From Marasmius tenuissimus (Eukaryota > Basidiomycota > Agaricomycetes > Agaricales > Marasmiaceae): DNA of 64,000 nt. The notes under the pieces are model-generated. The model ran no database searches. It was not told where the DNA came from and saw only the letters and a list, made by a program, of their open reading frames with translations. The stretch lies in assembly GCA_029532415.1 (NCBI GenBank), contig JAQOTA010000044.1, forward strand, positions 558,001-622,000, written 5' to 3'. The position numbers and the translations under genes are program-made. Position 1 is the stretch's first letter. Every line of letters starts with the position of its first letter. This document shows, piece by piece, positions 47,744 to 59,785 of this stretch.

Positions 47744-49694
47744 CCTCAAGGGCTTGATACGGCAGAAACCGTACCATTCATTTTAGTTCTACGGTGGAAC
47801 TGAATGGACTAAAGCTCCACTGAATCCTCCACGACTCTCGGCTCTGTCTCCCTCTCTGTCGCACATAATCTCCCTGATGTTCAAGAGCACCTGAGAGCTG
47901 ATAATCGGATATGCTCTGTTTCGATCAAGACTGAGTCAGCTATGGCCAAAAAAATCTAGGGGTACACATATCAATAAGAAGAACGTACACTAAGGATAAG
48001 TTGATCATGAACTGTGCAAGAGCGCCTCTGGCAGCAACGGCGATGACGAGCTGGGGTACCAACACCACTGGGAAGCAGAACGGGATCAGAGTCCAATGCC
48101 CATCGACATCCCCGTTTGGAAATGAGGCGCCCAAGAGGAATGGACTACTCACCGAAGACAGCCAAGAACCAGTATATCCCATCTCGCGTAAACAAAGATG
48201 TTATCGGTGGATTGTTCCCGTGCTGGAGTCTTGCCGTGTAAAGTGCAGCGCCACATTTTTAAAGAGTCATCATGAACATGATGAACGACTACGTGAGGCC
48301 CGTAAGAAATTATCGCAACAATATTCTTCGCTATCAGCCAGGAGCAGACGTACAACAATCAAGCATGGGACCGACAAGAGTGCACTCAAGTACTCCGATA
48401 CACCTGCGGAGTCGCCTGGATTGAAGATGCTTGGACAACGGAAGACGGGATGGAGGAGGAACTCATAGCATCACCTTTCAGTGTTTGACTGCAATTCTCG
48501 TTTTAGCGCACGACTCAATTGGGAGAGACTACTGGCTCACCCCACATGCACGAATTCTATCAAGTATTCAATAGTGAGCGACGGTCAAGTTTAGTCCGGA
48601 AACGTGATGAAACCCGCCTCTTGTACTTATTGGCTACGAACAAGTATTCCAATGTCAGCACCGTAATGAATTCCGCTAGAATCGCTCGTTATCACTTGTT
48701 TTCCAAAATTCCGTCAATTGAGGGGCAAAAAACCGGCGACAAGTGGGGTGAGCCAATATAAAGCTCTCTTTAATTTTCTGTACAGTACATCATTCCCTCT
48801 AGTTAAGACCAGAAGTCTTGGCAATTTAGGTGTTTTGGCCATTCCAGGTAGATGCACGCACGAAGAGGAACTGGACGCATCTTTGACTTGTGTTGTAAGC
48901 CCATCATGACCACGATGAGTAGCAAAGGCAGCCTACGTCCAGAATCAGCAGTTGAGCGTCAAAGTGGCGTGAAGGAAACGGAGAAGTCACTAACTCTACT
49001 CGACTTTACTTCCCGTAGCATGACTAGATTAATGTGAGGATTCGGTAAATGTCTCTGAGCCTAGACCACAGTAGACCTACAGCTCGCATTCAAGCTGCTA
49101 GTGGTGATTGCGACTGCAGTAAGCGAGCGCACTTTACAGGGTAGAGGGCGTCGTCAATGCATGCCTTATCGCAAACAGGCTAAAATAGCGATTCTGTGCA
49201 CCGTGACTTTGTTTTTCTCATGCCGAAGAGAGGAATAGTTACGGTTTCGAAGATGCTCACAAACAGCTAGCGGAATAAGAATGAAATGAGTCGCTAGATC
49301 GTCAATATTCATTCTAGAAAAGAGTCGAGCCTCGCACATATGGGATACCCGCAAAGCGCCGCCCACTCTTCCAAACGAGCTCCACCTATACGTGATAGTT
49401 TCAGATGTAACTCTCTGACTTCGGTTCACCCTTACTTCTTGGTCGATAGTCAATAAATGATCGATGCTAGAGACATTACAGATGTAATTTGTCGTGGCAG
49501 CCGAGTTCTCGGGTGAAACTGACACTAAAAGGGTGAGAGAAGTGATTGTGAACGGATCGGAATGAGTATAAACTAAGGCCCGCGCTAGCACACTTCTCAC
49601 CAACAACGTAGTAAGTGGTTCTTGAGTCCACAAGTAGCTGAAGGAGTACGTCTGTTGGATAAGTGCTCGGGGCCAGTAGTACAGAGAGGTTCAT
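47744..49694 (-). pseudogene. DUF6533 gene, copy 1 (inactivated)
   Basis: This copy aligns along its length with the gene at 50226-52250. The first exon (LLQLLVDSRTTYYVV) and the SIDHLLTIDQE exon are recognisable, as are NRYFSLFAI and LKRALYWLTPLVAG. Lesions: the acceptor before the helix-1 exon is lost (AACTCAG in copy 2 corresponds to CAATCAC here, near 49540). The exon for TITIIISTVDLVLML is deleted at about 48795-48805, so LEG runs straight on towards LYRK. The donor after NRYFSLFAI is GC instead of GT. It is therefore a dead paralogue. Confidence 0.72.
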
Positions 49695-50225
49695 GGGCAT
49701 AGCTTGGGGGTTTTTAGAATTCCGGAACCCGATATAACTATGATTTATTGGTCGCCTTGGTCTGCGGGGCATATATGCGATTCTGTGATAGCAATTCTGG
49801 CTCGAGACAAGCTATAGAGGTACCCATGTTAGCCAAGTGGGCGCACGGCCCCCCGGGGTGATAATTCATTAGATTAAGCGCTTGTAAGCATTCAGACTCG
49901 GTCACTATAGATAGGGCGTAATATTACTAATTAGCGCTATCGAGGAGCTGTTGGGAGGTACTTATCACTGGGATTGGAGGAATAAAATATAGCCCCTCCG
50001 CACGACTGACCAATCGATTCCCCTTACCATTCCTCCAGACATGTCGGTGCCTTCTCCTATACCGGATTGAAGCTCAAACTCGCTATTCGGACGGTAGGGA
50101 ATGACAAGAGCTCTCGTCATCCCTATATATCTTCGTTGAATTTTCAGTCTGAGGAACGTCTATTGTACACAACCGAGCATGCGCATAACAATCCATTGTC
50201 TGAGCGAAACCCCACACCAAACTCC

Positions 50226-52250
50226 TCAGGAACTTGATATGCCGGAAATCGTACCACCGGTCGTCTCATTTCTCCTGTGAAACTGAATGGACTCCAACTG
50301 CGTTGTACTACCCGCATTCTCCGGTCTTACCCCTCCCTCTGTCTCGTGCATAATCTCCTTGATATTCAGGAGCACTCGAGAGCTGATAATTGAATATGTT
50401 CTGCTTCCGCCGAGGCCAGATCAGTTACGGGCTGTAAGTGAGGGATGTTAGAAGAAGGAATGACACACGCTAAGCATAGATTGATCATCACTTCCGCCAG
50501 GGTGTTCCTGGCTGCTACTACCAGGACGGTCTGTGGTACCATTACCGCTGGAGACACGTTCAGAGTCAGCCGTTATCCCCGATTGGAAATGAGACGCCCG
50601 AGAGATGAAAGACACACCGAAGACAGCCAAGAACCAAAATATCCCATCCCGCATGAACAAGGATACAAATGGTAAATTGTTCCCATAAGCACGTCTCGCC
50701 ACGCGAAGCGCAAATCCACATTTGTAGACGGTCAAGATGAACATGATGAACGACTGTTTTGTTGTGAGGTTGAGGAATCAGCGCGAACCTCATATTGGTA
50801 AGGATCGAGCCAGGGATAGACGTACGACGATCAGGGACGGGACCGACATGAAGGTGTAGTATCTTGGCACGACTAATGTCTTCTGAGTTATAGAAACTTG
50901 GGTGATAATGGGAGGATCAAAAGACGTACTGGCGGCATAACAACCTTGCAGAACCGGCCTACGGTTTCACATATTGTTGAGGGCCAGCGACTTTTGGAGA
51001 GACTTTAGGCTGCTTACCCAGCGTGTATATAACCTGCAGGATCAGAAAGGATGAGCTAGTCGTACGGTGAAGTTGGGATGGACAACACGCACTTCTCAGA
51101 TTGGCCACAACGTAGTAGTCTAGTACCAGCATTGTAATGAACTCCGCTAGAGGTGCTTGTTACGTTTACTCTTTTGTTGAGCCACGAGAGGACAAACCAG
51201 TTACAAGCGGGACCAGCCAATATAAAAGCCTCTTGGATCTCCCATAGAGTATCCACACTCTTCATCGACGCCGAGGTGAGTTCAAACCAAGCTTCAAAGA
51301 ATTGGGATTTAACCTTAGCATCAATACCAAGTCGACCGTACTGATGATAATCGTAATTGTCGTTCCCTCTAGCTAAAAAGGGAGTTGTTTGATTTTGGTG
51401 ATTCTGCCATTTCGATGATCACTCTAGCTGGATGCACGCACGTGGAGATACAGAGTGCAGCTTTGATACGCTCTGTTAGCCGATTATAATTGTAATGATC
51501 GACAAAGACACCTTACGTCTGGAACCAGGAATTGAGCGTCAAGGTGGCGGGGACGAAACAAGAAATCCACGCACTTTACTTAACTTTACTTCCCGCAGCA
51601 TAACTTTAATGACATGAGTTTTGTGGCCATCATTTTTGAGAGGTAGTTAACATACAGCTGGCATTCAACCTGATTACACGATCGCAACCGCGATCAGTGA
51701 GCGAGCCACTCGACAGGAAAATAAGGCATCAATACATACCCAAGCGCTACCAGGCTAAAATAACGATTCTGAACAATTCGTTAGTCTTCGACGAAAAAAA
51801 GACCATTAAAGGTGCGGAATGCACTCACAAAAAGCTAGCGAGAGGTGTAAGCATGACATCAGTCGTTATTCAAGTTTGTCGGGCGCACATATATAATACT
51901 CGCAAAGCGCTTTCTACTCTTCCAAATGAGCTCCACCTATGGGTGATATCAGGGGTAGCACTCTATGACTTTAACTCGTCCTTACTTCCTTGCCGATAGT
52001 CAATATATGATCAAAGCTAGATGCATCACCGATGTAAGTCTTGGTGCTGCATTCTCGTGAGTGGACTGACACTAAAAGCGTGAGAGAAGCAACTGAGTTG
52101 GAGATATCATAATCACATTCAGTATGCAATGGGACATGCACTGGCATACCACTCACCAACGATGTAGTTCGTTGTTATTGAGTCCACAAGTAGCTGAAGG
52201 AGTGTGTCTGCTGGATGGGCATTCGAGACTGGTGTGGCAGAAGGTTCCAT
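50226..52250 (-). CDS. DUF6533 seven-helix membrane protein, copy 2
   Basis: The start is ATG at 52250 (MEPSATPVSNAHPADTLLQL). Many small exons follow, each with consensus borders: VASLTLLVFDHILTIGKE (the DUF6533 signature), VELIWKSRKRFASIIY, NRYFSLVALG, FMLREVKLSK, EGTTITIIISTVDLVLML, VWILYGRSKRLLYWLVPLV, EFITMLVLDYYVVANL, VPRYYTFMSVPSLIV, FIMFILTVYKCG, PFVSLFMRDGIFWFLAVF, AVMVPQTVLVVAARNTLAEV and TYSIISSRVLLNIKEIM. The stop is at 50226. All joins I tested keep phase except the one after YIHAG, which is one base off, exactly as in the copy at 54715. Function is unknown; topology is receptor-like. A TATATA lies about 140 bp upstream. Confidence 0.7.
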
Positions 52251-54612
52251 GCTGAAATCCTGGGGGGCAGACTCAGAGCTTGATGAAGCCCAAAACATGA
52301 TGCACGTTATATTGACTCACAAAGCGCCCATATACCAGTCTGTTAAAGCCACAATATCAAGGCTGAGTCGGGAGGCGCTTTAGAGATACTATATAAGGCT
52401 ATCACAGTGAGCGCACGGTCTTGAAAGTTTCACTAATCATTGACACTCTTGAACAGCTGTCAGCATCCGCTCGGGTCAGCTAACCTTACTTTAAATGCGC
52501 AGTAAAATAGGGTCAAGTACTCGCGATGTCAGAAGCTATCCACGAGCGGAGAAGTTCCAAACCCTAGAGCCAACGGGCATGTCAAAGCCAGCGAGAGGCC
52601 AACTTAGTGCGAGCGGTGTTATTCTGGATGAATCCTATCGGACTCAGGCTGTGTAGACAGCTACAAGTGTCGATCTATTTCCCTCAATGCCAGCGGTCAG
52701 GCGTAAAGACCTCTTTGGAGTTTGAGACCGCGTTTCGCTGGCGTTCCGTCAAATCTAGAAAGGCCGCTACGAGTATGATCCATGGAAGCGGCCTTATCGC
52801 AATGCTTTGACTGGCTCGAGGCTTGATGATGATAAAGATGATGATGATTGAATATGTTGAATGTTAGGAACTTGATGGTGATGTTCACGTCCAACGTTCA
52901 ACTTTCAATCGCCTTGTGCACGTATTGAGTCAGAGAATATGGTCACGAGTTGGAGTGGCGTGAGAAGCTCGGATCCCTCTAGCCGGACCGAAGATATCTT
53001 AAGATCGAACCATCACCATGACTTCGAGAATCCGAGTTCACTCTCATGATTCGCATACGTTTCCCAAGGATAGATAATAAGCTGAGCAAACCTCGTCTTG
53101 ACTATGGCACATAATCTATCATCAGGTATGGCTATCAGTATGTTTTGTTACCGGGCGTCTGTCATCAGTCACAAGAAGCTTTGACATCCACAGGACCTCT
53201 CGATATGCTGTAGGCCAAAGGATCTGTCTCGCAATATGAACTTCTACTATCGACTGAATTACATCAAGCTTCCGTAGCGCTTCTGAAGTCGAATACTAGG
53301 TGCGGTTCCTTGCCAAGGGTGGTCACTCGAGGGAGTTGTAGAATAATCCGTTTACGTTCTCTGGTGGAGTCCTTATTTGGCATTCCCATCTCGGTAACGG
53401 GTAAAGTTTGACGTTTCGAACGTCTGTTCCTGGCTTCAGCCGTCAATGGCGGAGACTGGCGGTGACTGAAGCTTAGAGAAGCTGACTGGAAGGTACACCA
53501 CGCGCGGCGCCTGAGCTGCGGTTGAGACCTGACAGCGCTCATCCGCTTGATCCGAACGAATTCTCAGCTGAGATCAAACCAAGCACGGGTTGAGGGGTCA
53601 ATCCCACTCAGAATCAACTCACCCACTACGCAACTCGATTCTGAGAGACTGGCTGCCACCTGGCTGTCCGCAGGTTCTTGTACCTTTTCTCCCCTTTTAA
53701 CCCTTTCGGATGCCAAAATTATTCGGGACACAAATACAATACATAATCAATGAACACTGTATTCAAACTGCAGGAAAATACAAATGAGAAAGCACTATTC
53801 ATGAATGATAATACTGTAGACAAGGGTATGAAAACCATCTCTTGGTACCCGTGTGCCAGCCCTGTGAAGTCTGAACATCAGAACCAATTGGTTGCGCAAG
53901 CCTCTCGAAGGTGTTACTCACCTCCATGAATTCCTGTAAGTGTAACCCATGCGAAACCTGAATGGTGCGGAAGTCAGAATGCGGACATTTGTGAGGGAAA
54001 AAGGAACCTCATACCGTTGTTCTGGAGGCAGAAAAAGGTTGCAGTAACACAGCAAAACCAGACCAGAGTTGCTAGCAGATAGACAAAGCTGAGCCAAGAG
54101 TATCAGAGCTTATGAGAGCCAGCCAACCAGATGAGATTTCGACGAGATTCAGAGGGTACAAGACAGTGAGCGGTAGAGCGAAGGGCTAGGGAGACGATGC
54201 ATGAAAAACAGTTGAAGTCAACGCTAATCAAGAAAGACACTATCGTGGGCCACGCACCTCGCACACATCTGCTTCATCTGGATATCCCTTTCACTGTAAA
54301 CTGTCCATGACGTGCACCGTGTGTGAGTGGTCCTTTTCAATGATCATGGGGAGATGAGGGAGAGAAAGGAACTTGAAGGAAAAAGAACGCGCGGCAGAAA
54401 CTCAAGTTCAACATCACCTGACCGCTCTGAAGAAGGACTCTTCGACCGACGCCGAATTGAGTCCGGGTTGAGACTGAACTGAGCCGAGAAAGAGAGGTTG
54501 ACAGCACTCTCAAGATTGGCTCGTACAGGCCTCAGAAATTACTCCGCTTGGTCCCCTCGGCTGCCAAACCAACTGACAATATCAGTTGAGCTCCGCGCCC
54601 AATTGGTGGTGT
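52251..54612. other. Spacer between divergent DUF6533 genes
   Basis: About 2.4 kb between copy 2 (minus) and copy 3 (plus). Only short frames without motifs are visible. TATA-like boxes near 52390 and 54613 serve the two flanking genes. Confidence 0.45.
52390..52395 (-). promoter_or_regulatory. TATA-like box of DUF6533 copy 2
   Basis: CTTATATAG on the minus strand, 140 bp upstream of the start codon at 52250. Confidence 0.4.
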
Positions 54613-54620
54613 ATATAAAG
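54613..54620 (+). promoter_or_regulatory. TATA box of DUF6533 copy 3
   Basis: GTATATAAAG lies about 100 bp upstream of the ATG at 54715, a usual position for a fungal TATA box. Confidence 0.5.
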
Positions 54621-54714
54621 TAGACAATACTCGCGAGCATCTTAGCGGCCCCCATTCTTCAAAATTTTCATCTTCTGAAGATTGACAATTAGTCTTGCCT
54701 CCCCTTCAAAGCTC

Positions 54715-56683
54715 ATGAATCCACCAATATCCCACGACCATGCTCTCCCGGAAACGTTTCTACAGCTTTTGAAAGATGCGGCGACGACGAATTATACCAC
54801 GGGTCAGTTTCAGTATACTCTCGGCGCCACCAATCACGATGCTAATGATAGCTCAAACAGTGGCTGCAATCACGCTTTTGATGTGGAGTTTTCTCTAATT
54901 TTACACATGGGTCAATCGAAATCTGAATATCATACTCGTCATTGTCACAGATACGATTATTTCTTGACTATCGACAAAGAGGTAAGTTTTCCTGCCTTCA
55001 CTTATACTGAAGAAACCCCTGCGAGCTGGCAACACAGGTTGACCTCATCTGGAGGGGTAAAAGATGTTTGGCCAGCGTTATTTACGTGGGTCTTCCCCAT
55101 TCTCTTCTGGATTTGTATTGGCTGAGATAATGTCTTCAGATTTGGGTGAGGGGGGAAATATTCATGAAGGACCCGAATAATAACCGAAATGAACGCATCC
55201 CAGAATCGGTATTTCACCTTGATTGCAATCGGGTGAGTATCTTCGGACTAGGTATTTCGTTGCCATCCCATTGAATTGATTCAATAGGATCAACGCCAGC
55301 TGTGAGTTGTACACGGTCCAAGATCCTCACACAAATGTTCAATCCTCGCGTTGAAGTTATGTTGCGGGAAATCAAGCTTGATCATGTGAGTTTGCATTGC
55401 GTAATGGCCGATGGAAACTGAATGTGCCACTGCGAAGACGTACGAATTCATCGAGCCTCGAAATGAATGGGCGTTCAAACTGACTGATCCCCCTGACCCT
55501 TTGGTCGAACAGGTGTTCAGCGTTCCTTCATGTAAATGTTGCCACTGTATGCATTTGGAGATCAGCGTGTTTACTCGACCCTCATCGCAGTTTGAAGGGA
55601 TAACGATAACAATTATCATCAGCACCGTGGACGTAGTGCTCATGCTGCGAGTCTGGATTCTCTATAGAAGATGGGGAAGACTACTGTATTGGCTCCTACC
55701 CCTCGTCGGCGGTGAATTGTCTCTTCTCACTTCAAATCCTACTTGTGCCTGACTGCTCTCGATATAGCTGAATTCCTCGCTATGCTGGTCACCGATTACT
55801 TTGTTGTTACTGGCCTGAAGAGACATATTCACGTTGGGTAAGTGCTATTCCCAACCCCGCGTCCGACTTAACACTGACGTTGACGCGTATTCGAATTGCC
55901 ACTACTAACTAGACCGATTTTGAAAGGCTGTTATGCCGCCGATAGTACGTCTTCTGGACAGAACTCCCCCTTTCCCAGTACCAGCTGACACAATGTCGAG
56001 CCATACCAAAGTATTACGCTTTCATGTCAGTTCCCTCGCTCGTAGTGGTAAGCAAATGTCCGACTATCCTTCTAGTCTCTACTGACATCCTCGAATATGG
56101 CAGTCATCCATCATGTTCGCGATGACCGTATACAAATGTGGCGGTTCTGTGTTTTCGAGCACTGCGAGTCGTGCCCCGCTCATCTCGTTGTTCATGCGCG
56201 ATGGAATATTCTGGTTTCTAGCCGTTTTTGGTAAGCATCATTCGAAATCTCTACTCTGCTGGATATAGACACGGGATTACTGATCATCATGTACATGTAA
56301 CTTAGCCGTGATGGTACCCCAGACCCTCATCGGCGCTGGGGCCAGACCCACTCTGATGGAGGTTATGATTAATCTGTGTTTAGCGTACGTTCATGCTCGG
56401 ATCTCCGTAGTCGTACGAGTCATGAGTCCTGACGCAAACCATTCAGGACATACTCTATTATCAGCTCCCGTGTACTGCTTAACATTAAGCAAATCATGCG
56501 CGAAACGGAGGTTATGGTCGCATCCTCCGCATCGAGGGTTCGTGGTGAGTATACGATGGAGATGCAGACGCTCCATTTCAAGAGCGTTTGCACGACCACA
56601 GAGAGGGCGGCCTCGATATTGCCGGAGGCAGAATCAACTCGTACGGGTTGATTTTTATAGCATGGGTTTTACACAATGAGTGA
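54715..56683 (+). CDS. DUF6533 seven-helix membrane protein, copy 3 (inverted)
   Basis: Exons 54715-54802, 54861-54882, 54951-54981, 55038-55085, 55204-55232, 55288-55301 (14 nt), 55357-55385, 55591-55711, 55768-55837, 55927-55944, 56001-56047, 56104-56230, 56306-56384, 56447-56544 and 56583-56683. Motifs are VAAITLLIYDYFLTIDKE (DUF6533), NRYFTLIAIG, FEGITITIIISTVDVVLML, VWILYRRWGRLLYWL, CYAAD, PKYYAFMSVPSLVV, FAMTVYKCGG, APLISLFMRDGIFWFLAVF, PQTLIGAGARPTLMEV and TYSIISSRVLLNI. Each join keeps phase apart from 55837/55927, which is one base off in both this copy and copy 2. Seven helices are predicted. Function is unknown. Confidence 0.75.
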
Positions 56684-57895
56684 CATAGACAACATAGGGG
56701 TAGACATAAGTAGGACCAACGACAGACTCTAGAGAGCATACCGCGAGAGAGAAGCATCCTTGAGGGAGGAACAGCAAAGGAAAGCTGGTAATAACTTTCT
56801 CTTGCATGGCGGATATCGCGAAAGAACCAAGAAGAGTAGAAGTAATTCGATCACGGAGGACAAGAAGAAAAGGAGATGAAGATTATTTATCCGCAGATGG
56901 AGTATTGAGCTATCACAGTGCATACGACCGATACAGTGGTTGTTGCCAAACCCCACGCCTCGAGAGGAGCACTGGTATGCCGCGAATTGGTTGCAATAAC
57001 GCCCAGGCTCTAACCAGAGTACTTCTCAGACGGAGTGCTAAGGAGCATTGTGAGCTCACATTTCAAAGAGACTGTGCTTCGGTTGTGCTAGACAGTCCCC
57101 GACGTACACACCAAATGGTTCATTCAAACAGACCAAGTAGGAGCAGCACGCGAACGATGAGCATACAGGTCAGTATCCATGCAAACGAACAGGAAACGCC
57201 GCCCGTACGTCTTGCTGTAGACGATTGCATGACATCGGGCGGGACTTGTATCAGATCAACAGCCTTTGTGAGGGTCACGATCTCGCTGTAGAATGAAGGG
57301 AGGTACGATCTTGAGGCCGGACGGAACATGAGGTGAATGATATTCATACTAACTATTTTGCTGTAGTTGTTTGACTTCAGGAAGCTGCGCAACAACGAGA
57401 CTGCCAAAAAGACCTAGGTTCATCTAGCGTGCCTAGGTTGATATCTTTAGCGTCTGACAACTGTCGTGGTTTTCCCGTCGAGTGAGTTGTACTTGGAACA
57501 ATGAATCGACAACTAAGCCTACCTCGCGACCGAAAGCACTAGAATTATGCTGCAAAATCTTACTTCTAAGCGCGTCGAGGGACAAGTTCAAGCTGGAATA
57601 TGTTCAGAGACAACGAACACCTCTGACGACCAAATACTAACGTATCGTTAGTCGATGAGTCTTTCATGCTGGAACGGTGAATCAACGGTGTGAGCTCTCA
57701 ATTCCGCATTCTTTGATGGGCAGGATCAAATTTCCTGTGGTAGACAACGACAAGTGATCCGACCAGATTCTATGTAACGGGCGAAGTAAGCTCACTCAGA
57801 CTTCATTATCTTCACGTTCCGATGGGAGGAATGGCGGCAGTACACGAACCAATGCATCAGTTACACTGCAGGCAATGCGGGATCGTGTCGCTGTA
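56684..57895. other. Intergenic spacer
   Basis: A 161-codon plus frame (56806-57291) lacks recognisable motifs. No gene is supported. Confidence 0.4.
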
Positions 57896-58053
57896 AACCG
57901 AGTTCAACTCTGTTTACGCTCGGTTTCCACCAAGTTTACCACGAATTGGCTGCATGTCCCACTTCACGTGACTTTTTCCTGCATGAGGCGAAGGCATGGA
58001 CAACTTGCAGTGAACTTGGTGGAAACCGAGCGTAAACAGAGTTTACCTCGGTT
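57896..58053. mobile_element. 158-bp foldback MITE
   Basis: Arms 57906-57936 and 58013-58043 are perfect inverted repeats of 31 bp, beginning AACTCTGTTTACGCTCGG. The homology extends outward through AACCGAG at 57896 and CTCGGTT at 58047-58053 with a 3-base mismatch. The spacer is only 76 bp, so the whole folds into one long hairpin. No clear target-site duplication was identified. The identical arms suggest recent origin. Confidence 0.75.
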
Positions 58054-58538
58054 CATGGTGACAAGAGCCTACTTTGCCTGCAGTGTTATATGGTGGTGTG
58101 GTGGTCGAGAACAAAAGGCTCAGGAAGAGATGCGACTCGGTCAGCAACACGTAAGTTAACTCGGAGCATATGACCAGAGCAATCAAACCCAAACAACGCG
58201 CACGCGTGGCCCCTAATAAAAATTAGCCTTGACCTCCGAAGTAGCTCGTCCAGAAATTTGATTGTGGCGGTATCTTGACTGAATTATCAAGGTGTCATGG
58301 CCTGTTTTAGCTGTATGATTGGCAGCACTTCGGCCCAAAAACTACTTGCAGAAGCGTGCCGCCTGATTCACGATGAGTCGGTGGCGGGACCTTTGTTGGC
58401 CCTTGTTGGCCCCCAAGGACAAGAGGCCGGCTTCTGGTATCATATTTCCTACACATGAGTGACCTATCTGGAGCTATTAGATCATACAAGACCAACCTCC
58501 ATCGTTGTCATTGTTACCTGGGCTATCATAAACAATGC
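58054..58538. other. Intergenic spacer
   Basis: Nothing recognisable. Confidence 0.4.
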
Positions 58539-58546
58539 TATAAATT
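58539..58546 (+). promoter_or_regulatory. TATA-like box
   Basis: GCTATAAATTGG lies about 95 bp before the first start codon of the hypothetical gene at 58635. Confidence 0.35.
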
Positions 58547-58634
58547 GGAAGAACGTGGTTCAGTCATAGAACTCCAGATCTTCCGTCGCCTTTGTGACTC
58601 GAAGTCAAACCTCGGTCATTCTATATGACTCAAG

Positions 58635-59171
58635 TTGGGCTCGCTTCATCATTTTCCTCTCGACATCGTCTCTAAAATGAATCCCTTGCCGATTGCACCC
58701 CACTCTCTCGATCCGAGTCGAGCTCCCCCACGGTTTCCAGTTGATAAAACCCCGGGCCCCTACAATTATTACTCCAGGAAGGTAGCGGGCGCTGCCTTCC
58801 GACCAAACTCTACGGCTGTCTTCCCAGACGGCTCAAAACCCACCGACACCACAGCCGATGCTCGGCGTCCATTTGTCATGGAAGGGGCACATTACTTCGA
58901 TCCTCGTCAAGGCATCGACGCATCCGTCCTACCCTTTACTCCCGAGGAGCAGCTACTCTTCTACCAAGAGCTAGACTCTGATGTGGATCTTGACAAACTC
59001 ACGATGGCGTATCGTGAGGGTTTACGCTACTCCCATCCAGTCGATTTTGTGGCACAATATCGTTGGCCATTGGGTAACCGGCGACGATGTCGCATCCGTT
59101 CTTCTGCAGGGAGGGATGTTAGGTTTGCGAGGCGATTCCAGAGGGAATATCATCTGGAACAGGGTGTTTAA
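58635..59171 (+). CDS. Hypothetical protein
   Basis: A 178-codon frame with two early Mets (58635 and 58678). The sequence includes PYNYYSRKVAGAAFRPNSTAVF, then FDPRQGIDASVLPFTPEEQL and YSHPVDFVAQYRWPLG, which looks like genuine coding sequence. From about 59060 the coding quality moves to another frame (GDDVASVLLQGGML), so an intron or frameshift is likely. I do not recognise the family. The 3' end is uncertain. Confidence 0.45.
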   Translation: MGSLHHFPLDIVSKMNPLPIAPHSLDPSRAPPRFPVDKTPGPYNYYSRKVAGAAFRPNSTAVFPDGSKPTDTTADARRPFVMEGAHYFDPRQGIDASVLPFTPEEQLLFYQELDSDVDLDKLTMAYREGLRYSHPVDFVAQYRWPLGNRRRCRIRSSAGRDVRFARRFQREYHLEQGV

Positions 59172-59592
59172 CTACTCAAGTCGAAGTAAAAAGATAGGCG
59201 AACATCTCGAAGTTGTGTACTTATTATTACAGGGTCCATTTTCCGCCTCCCAATTCCCTGAATGCACCTTCCATCCATTTTAAAATTGACTCCCAGCCAG
59301 TTCTTTACTTATGTATTTTGATGCGTCAACAAGGATATGACTCTTGACGAAGAAAAGCTTCCAGCCCCTCCTTCAATAGGTCGTCACGATCGGCCCAACT
59401 TTTATGTTCGGGTAGAATACGGTAGGTCTTTGTTAGTCTTCAGAGAGATATGAGATCCAGAGGTCAAAGAGCATGGTCTACGAGCGACGCCTGGAGCAGC
59501 GGAATCTCTATCCCTCGGATAGGTCGAGTCCAGCCATCCATTTTCTGCCTCGACATGGTACCCAATGCCCATGGCTAGCACCGACGACCGTT

Positions 59593-59785
59593 CACTTCTC
59601 GAACGCTTTCCCTAGAGTAGTCGTTTCACCTCCGTCCTTGGGTATCGGGACAGAATTGAGATCCCAACCGAGCGTGCTGAAGGAGTTGTTGTATAATCCA
59701 TTAGCGCGGATCCAGCGCCATTCGGCATCGAGGACAATGTAACCGGTTTGGGTGGCACGACTCCCTGGAGCAAACCATTTCTGAT
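59593..59785 (-). pseudogene. Possible GH7-like fragment
   Basis: The minus strand reads KWFAPGSRATQTGYIVLDAE followed by WRWIRANG. The TQTGxxVxDAxWRW pattern resembles the N-terminal part of GH7 cellobiohydrolases. The following residues do not match and no catalytic region is nearby. At best a remnant; the similarity may be chance. Confidence 0.3.
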
